Source: Rothia halotolerans (GTDB lineage Bacteria > Actinomycetota > Actinomycetes > Actinomycetales > Micrococcaceae). Taken from it: 64,000 nucleotides of DNA. Within the stretch, counting starts at the first letter, position 1; each line of letters starts with the position of its first letter. The stretch spans positions 186,001-250,000 of the forward strand of contig NZ_NOIU01000001.1 of assembly GCF_004136635.1 (NCBI RefSeq), written 5' to 3'. Under the pieces are notes generated by a model that made no database searches, was not told the DNA's origin, and saw only the letters and a list, made by a program, of their open reading frames with translations. A program made the translations under genes and the position numbers. This document shows positions 52,929 to 63,122 of the stretch, piece after piece.

Positions 52929-53603
52929 GTGGTCCACATCCTGATGCTCAGCGACACCGCCGGCGAGGCCGCCGAGGTGCTGCCGTCGCTGGAGCTGCTG
53001 ACGCACCGGACCAGCACGCGGCCGACCGGCGCGGGAGCCGCCGCGCTGGCGGAGACGGGGGCCGAGGTCGTCCTCATCGACGCTCGCCAGGCGCTCGTGA
53101 CCGCCAAGAACACCGCCCAGCTGCTGCGCGCGGCGGGGGCCCAGGCGCCCGTGCTGGCGGTGATGGGAGAGGGAGGGCTGGCGGCGGTCTCCGCCAACTG
53201 GTCCATCGACGACTTCGTCCTGGCGGCCGCGGGCCCCGCCGAGCTCGACGCGCGCCTGCGCTTCGCCGGTGAGCGCACCGAGGAGGAGCCCGTCCGGGAG
53301 ACGGTGATCCGCTCCGGGGCCGTGACCATCGACGAGGCCTCCTACGTCGCCCGGGTCAACGGGCAGCCGCTGAACCTGACCTTCAAGGAGTTCGAGCTGC
53401 TGAAGTTCCTGGCCCAGAACTCCGGCCGGGTCTTCACCCGCGTCCAGCTGCTCTCCGAGGTGTGGGGGTACGACTACTACGGCGGCACCCGAACCGTGGA
53501 CGTGCACATCAGGCGGCTGCGGGCCAAGCTCGGCAACGACCACGAGCAGCTGATCACCACGGTGCGCAACGTCGGCTACAGCTTCGCCGCCGGCTCCTCC
53601 TGA
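52929..53603 (+). CDS. glnR: GlnR-like response regulator
   Basis: OmpR-type regulator, 224 aa. The receiver-like domain (residues 1-115) keeps an Asp at the usual site (VVLIDARQAL, Asp51) but lacks the acidic pair near the N-terminus, a hallmark of GlnR, which works without a cognate kinase. The DNA-binding domain has LTFKEFELLKFLAQNSGRVF and TVDVHIRRLRAKLG. In Mycobacterium glnR also sits next to mshD, as here. GlnR controls nitrogen assimilation genes, and in mycobacteria and streptomycetes also nitrate and nitrite use. The GTG has GGAGG 7 bases upstream. Confidence 0.85.
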   Translation: MVHILMLSDTAGEAAEVLPSLELLTHRTSTRPTGAGAAALAETGAEVVLIDARQALVTAKNTAQLLRAAGAQAPVLAVMGEGGLAAVSANWSIDDFVLAAAGPAELDARLRFAGERTEEEPVRETVIRSGAVTIDEASYVARVNGQPLNLTFKEFELLKFLAQNSGRVFTRVQLLSEVWGYDYYGGTRTVDVHIRRLRAKLGNDHEQLITTVRNVGYSFAAGSS

Positions 53604-53689
53604 GCGAGGGCCTCCGAGGTGCGGATTGTTAGAGTATGGAGAGGCTCGTGGGGCACTTCCGGCCCCTGCCTTCGCGAGAGGAGACGGAC

Positions 53690-56600
53690 ATGACGGTGGA
53701 GCAGGCGCAGCACGGATCCTCGACCAGCTTCCACGTGGAGGGGTCCCGCCCGACCCCCGGCCTCGTGGAGCGCGTGGAGCGGATCGCTCAGGCCGCCCAG
53801 GCGCACGACGGCGCGGCCCCGCTCTCGGAGCAGAGCCTCGTGGAGCTGCGCCGGGCCGCCGGCGAGGAGGGGACCGGGCTGCTGCTGGTGACCGCCTGCG
53901 AGGAGGGCGAGCTCGTGGCCGCCGCGGTGGCGACCCCGCCGGTGTCCGAGGACGCCACGGGGACGCTCGAGGCCGTCGTCGCCCCCGAGGCCCGGGGACG
54001 CGGGGTCGGGCGGGCGCTGCTCGGCTACGCCCTGGGCGAGCGGGGGCTGGGCTCGGAGCTGCGCCGCTACCGGGCGTGGGTGCACGGCACCGGCGTCGTT
54101 GGGGACAATGCGGAGTACTCCGCGCCGCTCGCCGCCGTCGCGCTGGCCCGGGACTTCCGCTTCACCTCGGTCCGCGAGCTGTGGAAGATGCGGCTCGAGC
54201 TCACCGACCAGGCCCGCGAGGAGATCTCCCGCCAGGCGGCCCGGCACGCCCCCAGCGGCCCCGTGCACCTGCGCACCTTCCAGGACGCCGACGCCGAGGC
54301 CTGGCTCACCCTGAACGCCGAGGCCTTCGCGGACCACCCCGAGCAGGGGCAGCTGTCCCTGGAGGACCTGAAGGCCCGCCGCGAGGAGAGCTGGTTCCGC
54401 CCCGAGGGCTTCTTCCTGGCCGAGTCCGAGCGGGACGCCACCGGCAGGCCCGCCCTGCTGGGCTTCCACTGGACCAAGATCGAGGCCGACCAGCCCGCCG
54501 GGGAGCGCGAGGGCGAGGTCTACGCCGTCGGGGTCTCCCCCGACGCCCAGGGCACCGGGCTCGGCCGGGCGCTGACGCTCACGGGGATGGACTACCTCGC
54601 CTCCCTCGGCCTCGACGGCTCGGAGGAGCCGCTGAAGGCCATCGTGCTCTACGTGGACTCGGACAACTCCGCCGCGGTGGGCCTGTACCGCTCCCTCGGC
54701 TTCAAGCCCTGGGACATCGACACCATGTACGCGCCCGAGGGTGAGGACGGTGCCGCGGGCGGGGCGGAGCGCTCCCGGCAGCAGCACAACCTGACCCAGC
54801 CGGCCACCTCGACCAGCATCGGCAAGATCGAGCGGGCCGAGACCCGCGGTGACCGCATCGAGGCCCCGGAGAAGGTCCAGGCGCCCCTGCTGCAGGGCGA
54901 TTTCGGCCCCGAGCGGTTCCTGGACCGGGAGTCCTCCTGGCTGGACTTCAACACCCGCGTCCTCGAGCTGGCCGAGGACCCCGCCCAGTACCTGCTGGAG
55001 CGCCTGAACTTCCTCTCGATCGTGGCCTCCAACCTCGACGAGTTCTTCATGGTGCGGGTGGCCGGGCTCAAGCGGCGCATCGCCACCGGCATCGCCGTCC
55101 CCTCCGCCTCCGGCCTGACGCCGGAGGAGCAGATGGACCTCATCAGCGCCTCGGCCCACCGGCTGCAGGAGCGCCACGCCCGCGTCTTCCACGAGATGCT
55201 CCGGCCCGACCTGGCCGAGGAGGGCCTGAGGATCGTCGAGTGGGACGACCTGGATGCCGAGGCCCGGGAGCGGCTCTCCGAGCAGTTCACCCGGGAGCTC
55301 TTCCCGGTGCTGACCCCGCTCGCGGTGGATCCGGCGCACCCGTTCCCCTACATCTCGGGGCTCTCCCTGAACCTCGCCGTGATCGTCCGCAACCCCCAGT
55401 CCGGCAAGGAGCTCTTCGCCCGCATCAAGGTCCCGGACCAGCTGGACCGGATGGTCTCGGTGGACGGCCAGCGCGCCGCCAACTCCCCCGCCCGCACGGC
55501 CCGGTTCATTCCGCTCGAGGAGATCATCTCCCAGCACCTGAACCTGCTGTTCCCGGGCATGGAGGTGGTGGAGCACCACGTCTTCCGGGTCACCCGCAAC
55601 GAGGACCTGGAGGTGGAGGAGGACGACGCCGAGAACCTCCTCCAGGCGCTGGAGAAGGAGCTGCTGCGCCGCCGCTTCGGCCCGCCGGTCCGCCTCGAGG
55701 TCGAGGACTCCATCAACCCGGCGATCCTGGACCTGTTGGTCTCCGAGCTGCGCATCCACGAGGACGAGGTCTACCGGCTCCCCGCCCCGCTGGATCTGCG
55801 CGGCCTGTCCAACATCGTCCGGGCCAACCGGCCGCGGCTGCACTTCCCCAAGTTCGTCGCGCACACCTCCCGCTTCCTGAATTCCGCGGAGACCGCCAAC
55901 GCCGCCGACGTCTTCGGCGCCACCCGGGAGCGCGACGTCCTGCTCCACCACCCCTACGACTCCTTCGCGACCAGCGTGCTGGCCTTCCTCGAGCAGGCGG
56001 CGGCCGACCCCTCGGTGCAGGCCATCAAGCAGACGCTCTACCGCACCTCGGGGGACTCCCCCATCGTGGACGCCCTCATCGAGGCCGCCGAGTCGGGCAA
56101 GCAGGTGCTCGCCGTCGTCGAGATCAAGGCCCGCTTCGACGAGCAGGCCAACATCTCCTGGGCGCGCAAGCTCGAGCAGGCCGGGGTGCACGTGGTCTAC
56201 GGGATCGTCGGGCTGAAGACCCACTGCAAGATCTCCCTGGTCGTCCGGCGCGAGGCCGACGGGCTGCGGCGCTACTGCCACATCGGCACCGGCAACTACC
56301 ACCCCTCCACCGCCCGGTTCTACGAGGACCTCGGCCTGCTGACCTGCGATCCCGGCATCGCCGAGGACGTCACCCGGCTGTTCAACCAGCTCTCCGGCTA
56401 CGCGCCGAAGACCTCCTACGAGTCCCTGCTGGTGGCGCCCCGCTCGCTGCGCTCGGGGCTGATCGGGCGGATCAACCGCGAGATCGCCCACCAGCGCGCC
56501 GGGATGGTCGCCCGCGTGCAGATCAAGTGCAACTCGATGGTGGACGAGGCGGTGATCGACTCCCTGTACCGCGCCTCGCAGGCGGGGGTGGAGGTCAACG

Positions 56601-56998
56601 TGGTCGTCCGCGGCATCTGCGCGCTGCGTCCCGGGGTCCCCGGCCTCTCCGAGAACATCACGGTCCGCTCCGTGCTGGGCCGGTTCCTGGAGCACTCGCG
56701 GGTCTTCACCTTCGAGAACGGCGGGAAGCCGGTGGCCTTCATCGGCTCGGCGGACATGATGCACCGCAACCTGGACCGCCGGGTCGAGGCGCTGGTGCGG
56801 ATCAAGGACCCCGTGCACGTGGAGTACCTGCTGAACATGTTCGACGTCTACGTCTCCGACGAGTCCTCCAACTGGCACCTGAGCGGCGACGGCGAGTGGA
56901 CGCGGCACTCCCGGGCCGCGGACGGCTCGCGGCTGCGCGACGTCCAGTCCCACTACCTGGCCTCCCGGGCCGAGACCAGCTCCTCCTCGCGCTCCTGA
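53690..56998 (+). CDS. Mycothiol synthase-polyphosphate kinase fusion
   Basis: One continuous frame of 1102 codons. Residues about 1-345 are MshD: two GNAT domains ([16 protein letters not shown] and [16 protein letters not shown]) ending [14 protein letters not shown] linker (about 346-403) is hydrophilic. Residues about 404-1102 are PPK1: [54 protein letters not shown] (phospho-His near 845) and [18 protein letters not shown]. There is no ATG, GTG or TTG in frame in the linker. ATG 53690 has AGAGGAG upstream; the ATG at 53636 has none. The two are separate genes in relatives I know of. The product would make mycothiol and polyphosphate. Confidence 0.88.
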   Translation: MTVEQAQHGSSTSFHVEGSRPTPGLVERVERIAQAAQAHDGAAPLSEQSLVELRRAAGEEGTGLLLVTACEEGELVAAAVATPPVSEDATGTLEAVVAPEARGRGVGRALLGYALGERGLGSELRRYRAWVHGTGVVGDNAEYSAPLAAVALARDFRFTSVRELWKMRLELTDQAREEISRQAARHAPSGPVHLRTFQDADAEAWLTLNAEAFADHPEQGQLSLEDLKARREESWFRPEGFFLAESERDATGRPALLGFHWTKIEADQPAGEREGEVYAVGVSPDAQGTGLGRALTLTGMDYLASLGLDGSEEPLKAIVLYVDSDNSAAVGLYRSLGFKPWDIDTMYAPEGEDGAAGGAERSRQQHNLTQPATSTSIGKIERAETRGDRIEAPEKVQAPLLQGDFGPERFLDRESSWLDFNTRVLELAEDPAQYLLERLNFLSIVASNLDEFFMVRVAGLKRRIATGIAVPSASGLTPEEQMDLISASAHRLQERHARVFHEMLRPDLAEEGLRIVEWDDLDAEARERLSEQFTRELFPVLTPLAVDPAHPFPYISGLSLNLAVIVRNPQSGKELFARIKVPDQLDRMVSVDGQRAANSPARTARFIPLEEIISQHLNLLFPGMEVVEHHVFRVTRNEDLEVEEDDAENLLQALEKELLRRRFGPPVRLEVEDSINPAILDLLVSELRIHEDEVYRLPAPLDLRGLSNIVRANRPRLHFPKFVAHTSRFLNSAETANAADVFGATRERDVLLHHPYDSFATSVLAFLEQAAADPSVQAIKQTLYRTSGDSPIVDALIEAAESGKQVLAVVEIKARFDEQANISWARKLEQAGVHVVYGIVGLKTHCKISLVVRREADGLRRYCHIGTGNYHPSTARFYEDLGLLTCDPGIAEDVTRLFNQLSGYAPKTSYESLLVAPRSLRSGLIGRINREIAHQRAGMVARVQIKCNSMVDEAVIDSLYRASQAGVEVNVVVRGICALRPGVPGLSENITVRSVLGRFLEHSRVFTFENGGKPVAFIGSADMMHRNLDRRVEALVRIKDPVHVEYLLNMFDVYVSDESSNWHLSGDGEWTRHSRAADGSRLRDVQSHYLASRAETSSSSRS

Positions 56999-57082
56999 GG
57001 CCCCGCAGGGCGCGCAGCCGTCCGCCGCGGGGCCTCGCCGCCCCTCCCCTCGTCCCTCTCCGCCCCGAAGGAACCCACGCCT

Positions 57083-58027
57083 ATGTCCCATTCACCCGAC
57101 GCCCGGCCGCCGATCGTGGCCGCGGGCGCGATCTGCTGGCGCGAGCGCGACGGCGGGTTCGAGGTGCTGATCATCCACCGCCCCAAGTACGACGACTGGT
57201 CCTGGCCCAAGGGCAAGCAGGACCGGGGCGAGTCCATCCCGGAGACCGCGGTGCGCGAGCTCGGCGAGGAGGTGGGGCTCGAGGTCACCCTCGGCCCGCC
57301 CCTGGCCACCACCACGTACACGGTCTCGAAGCGCCGCAAGGACGTGTACTACTGGGCGGCCCAGACCGACCCGGCGGCGCACGCCGAGCCCGACGACGGC
57401 GAGGTGGACCGCCTCGAGTGGGTCTCGCCCGCCAAGGCCCGCAAGATGCTCACCAACCCCACCGACACCGCACCGCTGGACCGCCTCCTGGAGCTGCGGG
57501 AGGCCAAGGACCTGAAGACCCGGCAGATCGTCGTCGTGCGGCATGCGAAGGCCAAGCCGCGCTCCTCGTGGTCCCGCGCCGAGGGGGAGCGTCCCCTGGC
57601 CGCGACGGGCAGGCGGCAGGCCGTCGCCGTCGGGAACCTGCTGGCCTGCTGGCGGCCCGCGCGTGTCATCTCCAGCCCGTGGATGCGGTGCATGCAGACC
57701 GTCGCGGGCTACGCCCAGCGCTTCTCCGTCCCGGTGAAGGAGAAGAACCGGCTCACGGAGGCCGCGCACAGCCGCAAGCCGGAGAAGGTCACCCGGCTGG
57801 TCCACACGCTCTTCGACTCGAGCCAGTCGGTGGTGCTGTGCACCCACCGTCCCGTGCTCCCCACCGTCCTGGAGGCCCTGGGGAAGCACTGCCCCAAGCA
57901 GCTGCGCTCGCAGCTGCCGGCCAAGGACCCGTACCTGACGCCGGGCGAGATGATCGTCCTGAACGTCAGCCTCAGGCACCGCGACCGCGTCATCTCGATA
58001 GAACAGGTCAAGCCCTTTGACGACTGA
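57083..58027 (+). CDS. mutT1: Nudix hydrolase with histidine-phosphatase domain (MutT1-like)
   Basis: 314 aa in two domains. Residues about 10-135 are Nudix, with the box beginning [20 protein letters not shown]. Residues about 148-300 are a histidine-phosphatase domain starting [14 protein letters not shown]. This matches mycobacterial MutT1, which cleans 8-oxo-dGTP and diadenosine polyphosphates. It follows the mshD-ppk gene, as mutT1 follows ppk in mycobacteria. It overlaps thyA by 11 bases. Confidence 0.9.
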   Translation: MSHSPDARPPIVAAGAICWRERDGGFEVLIIHRPKYDDWSWPKGKQDRGESIPETAVRELGEEVGLEVTLGPPLATTTYTVSKRRKDVYYWAAQTDPAAHAEPDDGEVDRLEWVSPAKARKMLTNPTDTAPLDRLLELREAKDLKTRQIVVVRHAKAKPRSSWSRAEGERPLAATGRRQAVAVGNLLACWRPARVISSPWMRCMQTVAGYAQRFSVPVKEKNRLTEAAHSRKPEKVTRLVHTLFDSSQSVVLCTHRPVLPTVLEALGKHCPKQLRSQLPAKDPYLTPGEMIVLNVSLRHRDRVISIEQVKPFDD

Positions 58028-58841
58028 ACCCGTCCCCACCCCCTACGAGGACCTCCTGCGCGACATCCTGGCCACCGGCCACCGGCGCACCGACCGGACC
58101 GGCACCGGCACGCTCGGCGTGTTCGGGCGCCAGATGCGCTTCGACCTCTCCTCCTCGTTCCCCCTGCTCACGACCAAGCGCGTGCACTTCAAGTCGGTCG
58201 CGATCGAGCTGCTGTGGTTCCTGCGCGGCGGCTCGAACGTGCGCTGGCTGCAGGAGCGCGGCGTCACCATCTGGGACGAGTGGGCGGACGAGAACGGTGA
58301 CCTGGGGCCCGTCTACGGCGTGCAGTGGCGCTCCTGGCCCCGGCCCGAGGGCGGCAGCATCGACCAGCTCGCGCGCGTCATCGACTCGCTGCGCCGGCGC
58401 CCCGACTCCCGCCGGCACATCGTGACCGCCTGGAACCCGGCGGAGGTCGACCAGATGGCGCTCCCGCCGTGCCACGCGCTGTTCCAGTTCCACGTCGAGC
58501 CCGTGCAGGACAGTCCCGACCGGCTCTCCTGCCAGCTCTACCAGCGCTCGGCGGACATGTTCCTGGGAGTGCCGTTCAACATCGCCTCCTACGCCCTGCT
58601 GACCCGGCTGGTCGCGGACCAGGTGGGGATGGCCCCCGGCGAGTTCGTGTGGACCGGCGGGGACTGCCACATCTACGAGAACCACATGGACCAGGTGCGG
58701 CTGCAGCTCAGCCGCGAGCCCCGCCCCTACCCCGAGCTGCGCATCGGGCACCGCGAGTCCATCGACGCCTACGAGTACGAGGACTTCGAGGTCCTCGGCT
58801 ACGACCCGCACCCCACGATCAAGGCGCCGATCGCCGTATGA
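58017..58841 (+). CDS. thyA: Thymidylate synthase
   Basis: ThyA, 274 aa, makes dTMP from dUMP with methylene-THF. The catalytic Cys lies in [12 protein letters not shown] near residue 152. [19 protein letters not shown] begins the domain and [20 protein letters not shown] forms the folate site. The start is TTG at 58017, within the end of mutT1; the site upstream is weak, so translational coupling is likely. dfrA follows with a 4-base overlap, pairing it with the enzyme that recycles its folate product. Confidence 0.96.
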   Translation: MTTEPVPTPYEDLLRDILATGHRRTDRTGTGTLGVFGRQMRFDLSSSFPLLTTKRVHFKSVAIELLWFLRGGSNVRWLQERGVTIWDEWADENGDLGPVYGVQWRSWPRPEGGSIDQLARVIDSLRRRPDSRRHIVTAWNPAEVDQMALPPCHALFQFHVEPVQDSPDRLSCQLYQRSADMFLGVPFNIASYALLTRLVADQVGMAPGEFVWTGGDCHIYENHMDQVRLQLSREPRPYPELRIGHRESIDAYEYEDFEVLGYDPHPTIKAPIAV

Positions 58842-59530
58842 GCGACGCCGTGGGGAAGGGGACGCCGGCGGGCGGGGCGGCCGGCCCCGGCCCGGAGAGG
58901 GACGACGCCGCGCAGGCCGGGACGGACGCCGGTGCGGCGGGCCCCGCCGGCCCCGAGCTCGCCGCGGTCTGGGCCGAGGCCCGCGGCCGCGTCATCGGCG
59001 CGCGGGGCTCGATGCCGTGGCACGTGCCGGAGGACATGGCGTTCTTCCGCCGGGCGACCACCGGCTTCCCCGTGATCATGGGGCGCTCCACCTGGGAGTC
59101 CTTCCCGGAGCGGTTCCGGCCGCTGCCGGGCCGCGCCAACATCGTGCTCAGCCGCCGCGCCCCGCGGGAGGGAGAGGAGCGCGACGGCGCCCGGTGGGTC
59201 CCGGACCTCGAGCGCGCCCTGACGCTGGCGGCCCGCGCCCCCGGCGGGGAGGAGCGGATCTGGATCATCGGCGGGGCGAGCCTGTACGATCGCGTCCTCG
59301 ACGCCGCCGGCCTGCCCGAGGTCCTCGGCGGCAGGCTCTCCCGCGTCCTGGTCACCCGCCTGGACGTCGAGGTGCCCGGGGACCGCCGGGCGCCCGCGCT
59401 GGGCCCGGAGTGGACCGAGGAGACGCTCGGCCAGGGCGTGGACGAGCGGGCCCGGGTCGCCGGCCCCGACGGCGCCCTGGCTCCCCGCCCCGTCCCCTAC
59501 CGCTTCCTGGAGCGGCGCCGGGCGGGCTGA
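58838..59530 (+). CDS. dfrA: Dihydrofolate reductase with N-terminal extension
   Basis: DHFR, 230 aa. The catalytic region is [25 protein letters not shown]-type ([14 protein letters not shown] near residue 62), then [17 protein letters not shown] and [11 protein letters not shown]. The first 42 residues are Gly/Ala/Pro-rich and absent from typical DHFRs of about 160 aa. The start overlaps the thyA stop (ATGA); no later start codon fits the domain better. Confidence 0.92.
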   Translation: MSDAVGKGTPAGGAAGPGPERDDAAQAGTDAGAAGPAGPELAAVWAEARGRVIGARGSMPWHVPEDMAFFRRATTGFPVIMGRSTWESFPERFRPLPGRANIVLSRRAPREGEERDGARWVPDLERALTLAARAPGGEERIWIIGGASLYDRVLDAAGLPEVLGGRLSRVLVTRLDVEVPGDRRAPALGPEWTEETLGQGVDERARVAGPDGALAPRPVPYRFLERRRAG

Positions 59531-59600
59531 GCCGCCCGCGGCGGGACGGCGTCGTGCTCCGCCCCTGCGACGCGGACTCGGCCGTCCGCCTCTCGACCGG

Positions 59601-59606
59601 TAGACT
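59601..59606 (+). promoter_or_regulatory. Candidate asd -10 element
   Basis: TAGACT ends 7 bases before the asd ATG and no Shine-Dalgarno is present, so the asd mRNA may begin at the A of the ATG. Confidence 0.5.
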
Positions 59607-59613
59607 GTGCCCC

Positions 59614-60753
59614 ATGACTTTCAGCCGTTCAGATGCAGTGGGTTTTGTCGGGTGGCGCGGCATGGTGGGCTCCGTGCTCATGAAGCGCCTCGAAGAGGAG
59701 GGCGACTTCTCCGGGATCGCCCCCGTGTTCTTCTCCACCTCCAACGCCGGCGGCGAGGCACCGCGCTTCGCGGGCGCCTCCGAGACCGGGACGCTGCAGG
59801 ACGCCCACGACATCGACGCCCTCGCCGAGCTGCCGATCATCGTGACCACGCAGGGCGGCGACTACACCAAGGCCGTGCACCCCGAGCTGCGCCGCCGCGG
59901 CTGGGACGGCCTCTGGATCGACGCCGCCTCGACCCTGCGCCAGTCCGAGGACGCCCTGATCGTGCTGGACCCCGTCAACCGCGACGTCATCGACCGCGGA
60001 CTCGAGTCGGGGATCCGGGACTTCGTCGGCGGCAACTGCACCGTCTCCTGCCTGCTGATGGGCCTGGGCGGGCTGTTCCGCCGCGGGCTCGTCGAGTGGA
60101 CCACGGCCATGACCTACCAGGCCGCCTCCGGCGGCGGGGCCCGGCACATGCGCGAGGTCCTCAAGGGGTTCAGGGACATCTCCGGCGGCGTCGCCGCGGA
60201 GCTGGAGGACCCGGCCTCGGCCATCCTGGAGGTGGACCGCAAGGTGCTGGAGAAGCAGCGCTCCGACGAGCTGGACACCGAGCAGTTCGAGGTGCCCCTG
60301 GCAGGCTCCCTGATCCCCTGGATCGACTCCGACCTCGGCAACGGCCAGTCCCGCGAGGAATGGAAGGCCGACGCCGAGACCAACAAGATCCTCGGCCTCT
60401 CCGGCTCCGACCGGGTGATCATGGACGGGCTGTGCGTGCGCATCGCGACCATGCGCTCGCACGCGCAGGCGCTGACCATGAAGCTCACCGAGGACCTGCC
60501 GGTCGAGGAGATCGAGCGGATCATCGCGGAGGACAACGAGTGGGCCGCCGTGGTGCCCAACACCAAGGAGGCCACCGCGCGGGACCTGACCCCCGTGGCG
60601 GCCTCGGGGACCCTGCAGATCCCGGTGGGCCGGATCCGCAAGCTCGCGATGGGCCCGGAGTACATCTCGGCCTTCACCGTGGGCGACCAGCTGCTGTGGG
60701 GCGCCGCCGAGCCGGTGCGCCGCATGCTCAAGATCGCGACCGGAACCCTCTAG
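59614..60753 (+). CDS. asd: Aspartate-semialdehyde dehydrogenase (E. coli type)
   Basis: Asd, 379 aa, for the lysine/threonine/methionine branch. It has [32 protein letters not shown] with the catalytic Cys near 141, [13 protein letters not shown] and [20 protein letters not shown]. This subtype is the one found in enteric bacteria (about 370 aa) and is very different from the 340-350-aa mycobacterial type. No ribosome binding site; likely leaderless. A gntR gene follows after 10 bases. Confidence 0.95.
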   Translation: MTFSRSDAVGFVGWRGMVGSVLMKRLEEEGDFSGIAPVFFSTSNAGGEAPRFAGASETGTLQDAHDIDALAELPIIVTTQGGDYTKAVHPELRRRGWDGLWIDAASTLRQSEDALIVLDPVNRDVIDRGLESGIRDFVGGNCTVSCLLMGLGGLFRRGLVEWTTAMTYQAASGGGARHMREVLKGFRDISGGVAAELEDPASAILEVDRKVLEKQRSDELDTEQFEVPLAGSLIPWIDSDLGNGQSREEWKADAETNKILGLSGSDRVIMDGLCVRIATMRSHAQALTMKLTEDLPVEEIERIIAEDNEWAAVVPNTKEATARDLTPVAASGTLQIPVGRIRKLAMGPEYISAFTVGDQLLWGAAEPVRRMLKIATGTL

Positions 60754-60763
60754 GGCGCCCGCC

Positions 60764-61207
60764 GTGACCGGTCCGGACCCCCGTCCGCTTCCCCTCGACC
60801 TCGGCGACGAGGAGGCGGCGCGGGGGTTCTTCGCCGTCGAGCAGGGCTCGGACGTGCCGCCCTACTCGCAGCTGCGCCGCCGGGTGATCGACGCCCGCGC
60901 CCGCGGCACGCTCGCGCCCGGCACCCGGCTGCCGCCCGTGCGCCGGCTGGCGAGCTGGCTGGACCTGGCCCCCAACACCGTCGCGAAGGCCTACCGAGAG
61001 CTCGAGGCGGCCGGCGTGATCGAGACCCGGGGGCGCTCCGGCAGCTTCGTCCGGGCCGCCTCCGACGCCGAGGAGCGCGCGCTGACGCTGACCCGCGACT
61101 ACCTCGCGGCGCTGCGCGACCTCGGCCTCACCGCCCGGGAGGGCCGCTCCCTGCTGGACCGCGTCCTCGAGGAGCGCCCGCTCGCCCCGGAGGAGGAGGG
61201 CGCCTGA
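60764..61207 (+). CDS. GntR-family regulator (YtrA subgroup)
   Basis: 147-aa regulator with an N-terminal winged helix (PPYSQLRRRVIDARARGTL, LPPVRRLASWLDLAPNTVAKAYRELE) and a short C-terminal helix region instead of a ligand-binding domain. That build is typical of the YtrA subgroup, which usually controls ABC transporters or its own operon. None is visible nearby. The GTG lies just after asd. Confidence 0.85.
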   Translation: MTGPDPRPLPLDLGDEEAARGFFAVEQGSDVPPYSQLRRRVIDARARGTLAPGTRLPPVRRLASWLDLAPNTVAKAYRELEAAGVIETRGRSGSFVRAASDAEERALTLTRDYLAALRDLGLTAREGRSLLDRVLEERPLAPEEEGA

Positions 61208-61228
61208 CCCCGGCCCCGCGGGCGCGGC

Positions 61229-62404
61229 TCAGCTCCGCGGGAGCCACTCGTCGGGGCCGAAGACCTCGTAGCGGATGGCGGTGGCCGCCACGCCGGCGTC
61301 GATCAGCTGCGACCGGACGCCCTGCATGAAGGGCAGCGGCCCGCAGAGGAAGGCGCTCGCCTCGGCGGGCACCTCCAGCAGGCCCACGTCCGCCCGGCCC
61401 CGGTAGGTGCCCTCGTCGGTCTCCTCCGTGAAGGACAGCAGCCGGCCGTTCGCCAGCGAGCGCACGCCCGCGGCCAGCTCCTCGCGCAGGGGCCAGGCGT
61501 CCCGGGAGCGCACCGCCGCGACGACCACGACCTCCCGCTCGCTCCCCCGGCGCGCCAGCTCGTCGACGAGGGAGACCACCGGCGTCAGCCCGATGCCGGC
61601 GCCGAAGAGGTACAGCGGCTCCTCTCCCCCGTCCGCCACGACGTCGAGCGTGAGGTCGCCGTAGGGGTTGGACAGCTCCACGACGTCGCCCTCCCGCAGC
61701 CGCGCGTGGATGATCGGCGTCATCTCCCCCTCCGGATCGCGCCGGACCGAGACCCGCCGCTGCCCCGGCCCGGCGGGCAGGAGGGTGAACTGCCGCGGCT
61801 GCAGCAGGCCGTCCTGCGCGCGGGCGAAGAGGGAGACGTACTGCCCGGCCAGCGCGGGCGTCATCGGGGTCTCGTCGGCCGGCTCGAAGGTGAGCACGAC
61901 GACGTCCTCCCCCGTCTCCTCCCGGCGGACGAGCCGGAAGGGCGAACGCACCTCGTCGTTGGCCTGCCGGGCGTAGAGGTCCTTCTCGAGCGAGATCAGG
62001 GCGTCGGCCATGAGCCAGTACACCTCGGTCCAGGCGTCCACGATCTCCGGCGTCGCCGCCTCGCCCAGGTCGGCGGCGATCGCGCCGAACAGGTAGCGGT
62101 AGACGGTGGGGTACTCCCCCTCATCCAGCCCGAGCGAGGCGTGCTTGTGGGCGATGCGCGAGAGCATCTTCTCCGGGTAGGCGTCCGGGTTCTCGACGAG
62201 CCACTGGGCGAAGAGGGTGATGGAGCCGGCGAGCGCCCGCGGCTGCGAGCCCTCCAGCTGGGAGGAGCGGGAGAACATCCCGTCCATCAGGTCGGGGCGC
62301 GCCTGGAACATCTCCCGGTAGAAGACGGGGGTGATGTGGGGTATCCGCTCGGCGATGACGGGAAGGGTGGCCTCGATGAGGGGACGGGACTTGGCAGACA
62401 GCAT
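61229..62404 (-). CDS. hmp: Flavohaemoglobin (nitric oxide dioxygenase)
   Basis: Hmp, 391 aa, oxidises NO to nitrate. The globin domain (1-135) has Tyr29, Gln54 and the proximal His88 (RIAHKHASLGL). The FAD domain has QPRQFTLLPAG and GQYVSLFA; the NAD domain has FGAGIGLTPVVS and FLCGPLPFMQ. The start has GGAGG upstream. An NsrR-like gene lies 189 bases upstream on the same strand, and the intervening region contains the motif shared with narG. Expression is expected to respond to NO. Confidence 0.95.
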   Translation of the reverse strand: MLSAKSRPLIEATLPVIAERIPHITPVFYREMFQARPDLMDGMFSRSSQLEGSQPRALAGSITLFAQWLVENPDAYPEKMLSRIAHKHASLGLDEGEYPTVYRYLFGAIAADLGEAATPEIVDAWTEVYWLMADALISLEKDLYARQANDEVRSPFRLVRREETGEDVVVLTFEPADETPMTPALAGQYVSLFARAQDGLLQPRQFTLLPAGPGQRRVSVRRDPEGEMTPIIHARLREGDVVELSNPYGDLTLDVVADGGEEPLYLFGAGIGLTPVVSLVDELARRGSEREVVVVAAVRSRDAWPLREELAAGVRSLANGRLLSFTEETDEGTYRGRADVGLLEVPAEASAFLCGPLPFMQGVRSQLIDAGVAATAIRYEVFGPDEWLPRS

Positions 62405-62437
62405 GGGATGCCTCCGGCGGTCGGGATCTGTGTGCCC

Positions 62438-62465
62438 CTTAAAACTAGCATTTTGAATACCAATT
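62438..62465 (-). promoter_or_regulatory. hmp operator candidate, matching the narG motif
   Basis: Plus-strand CTTAAAACTAGC ... GAATACCAATT, 33 bases before the hmp ATG. It agrees at about 21 of 28 positions with 32233-32260. TAGTTT within it can serve as the hmp -10 with TTCAAT 18 bases further upstream, so a bound repressor would block the promoter. Confidence 0.6.
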
Positions 62466-62527
62466 ATTGAATCGGGGGATCCCGGGGCCGCATCGGTGAG
62501 GGTCGCGCCGTTCCGTCAGTGCTCGCC

Positions 62528-62546
62528 GCGGGCCTGAGGGGCCCGC
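62528..62546 (-). terminator. Hairpin downstream of the nsrR-like gene
   Basis: GCGGGCC / GGCCCGC stem of 7 bp with a 5-nt loop, 47 bases past the stop. No T-run. Confidence 0.35.
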
Positions 62547-62593
62547 TTCCGGTGGACGCGGGGGCCGCGCACGGCCAGGAGGGTGAGGCCCCG

Positions 62594-63067
62594 TCAGGGA
62601 AGCTGCGGCGTGGTCTCGCCCTGGGAGACGGTGAGGCCCAGGCTGAGCATCACGGGGCCCATCTGCCGCGCGTGCGGCAGGTCCGAGACCACGATGTCGT
62701 CCAGCGCCGCGTAGAAGGCCTCCCTGGCCTTCCCCAGCGCGGCTCGCAGCCGGCACGAGGAGTCGAGCGGGCAGGCGCCGTCCGCGGCCTCGCACTCGAC
62801 CATCGGTTGGTCCCCCTCGAGCTCCCTCAGCAGGCGTCCCACGGTCTCCCGGCCGCCGGCGGGGGTGATGGCGACGCCGCCCGAGCGGCCCCGCGCGGCG
62901 TCGACGAGCCCCAGCGACCTCAGCCGCGCCACGGCCTTGGTCACGTGGTGGTACGGGGAGTCGATGGCCTCGGCGATCTGCTGGGTGGTCAGCCGGCTGC
63001 CGCTCTCGACGCCGACGAGCAGCATCATGGTCCTCAGGCTCACGTCGGAGAACGCGGTGAGACGCAC
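62594..63067 (-). CDS. nsrR: Rrf2-family regulator, probable NsrR
   Basis: 157 aa. The N-terminal winged helix (MRLTAFSDVSLRTMMLLVG, TTQQIAEAIDSPYHHVTKAV, RGRSGGVAI) and three cysteines Cys92, Cys99 and Cys105 (CX6CX5C) match NsrR, whose [4Fe-4S] cluster senses NO. The start is GTG at 63067. It lies directly upstream of hmp, the classic NsrR target. The match to NsrR rather than another Rrf2 protein rests on the Cys pattern and the hmp neighbour. Confidence 0.85.
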   Translation of the reverse strand: MRLTAFSDVSLRTMMLLVGVESGSRLTTQQIAEAIDSPYHHVTKAVARLRSLGLVDAARGRSGGVAITPAGGRETVGRLLRELEGDQPMVECEAADGACPLDSSCRLRAALGKAREAFYAALDDIVVSDLPHARQMGPVMLSLGLTVSQGETTPQLP

Positions 63068-63122
63068 GGGCCTGCCCTCTCTTCCCTTCGAGTTTCCGTC
63101 CGCCCCGGCGGGCGTCGGCCCG

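Noticed and set aside
53636-53689. ATG at 53636 as start of mshD-ppk
   Set aside because: No Shine-Dalgarno precedes it, whereas AGAGGAG precedes the ATG at 53690; the extra 18 residues are not MshD-like.
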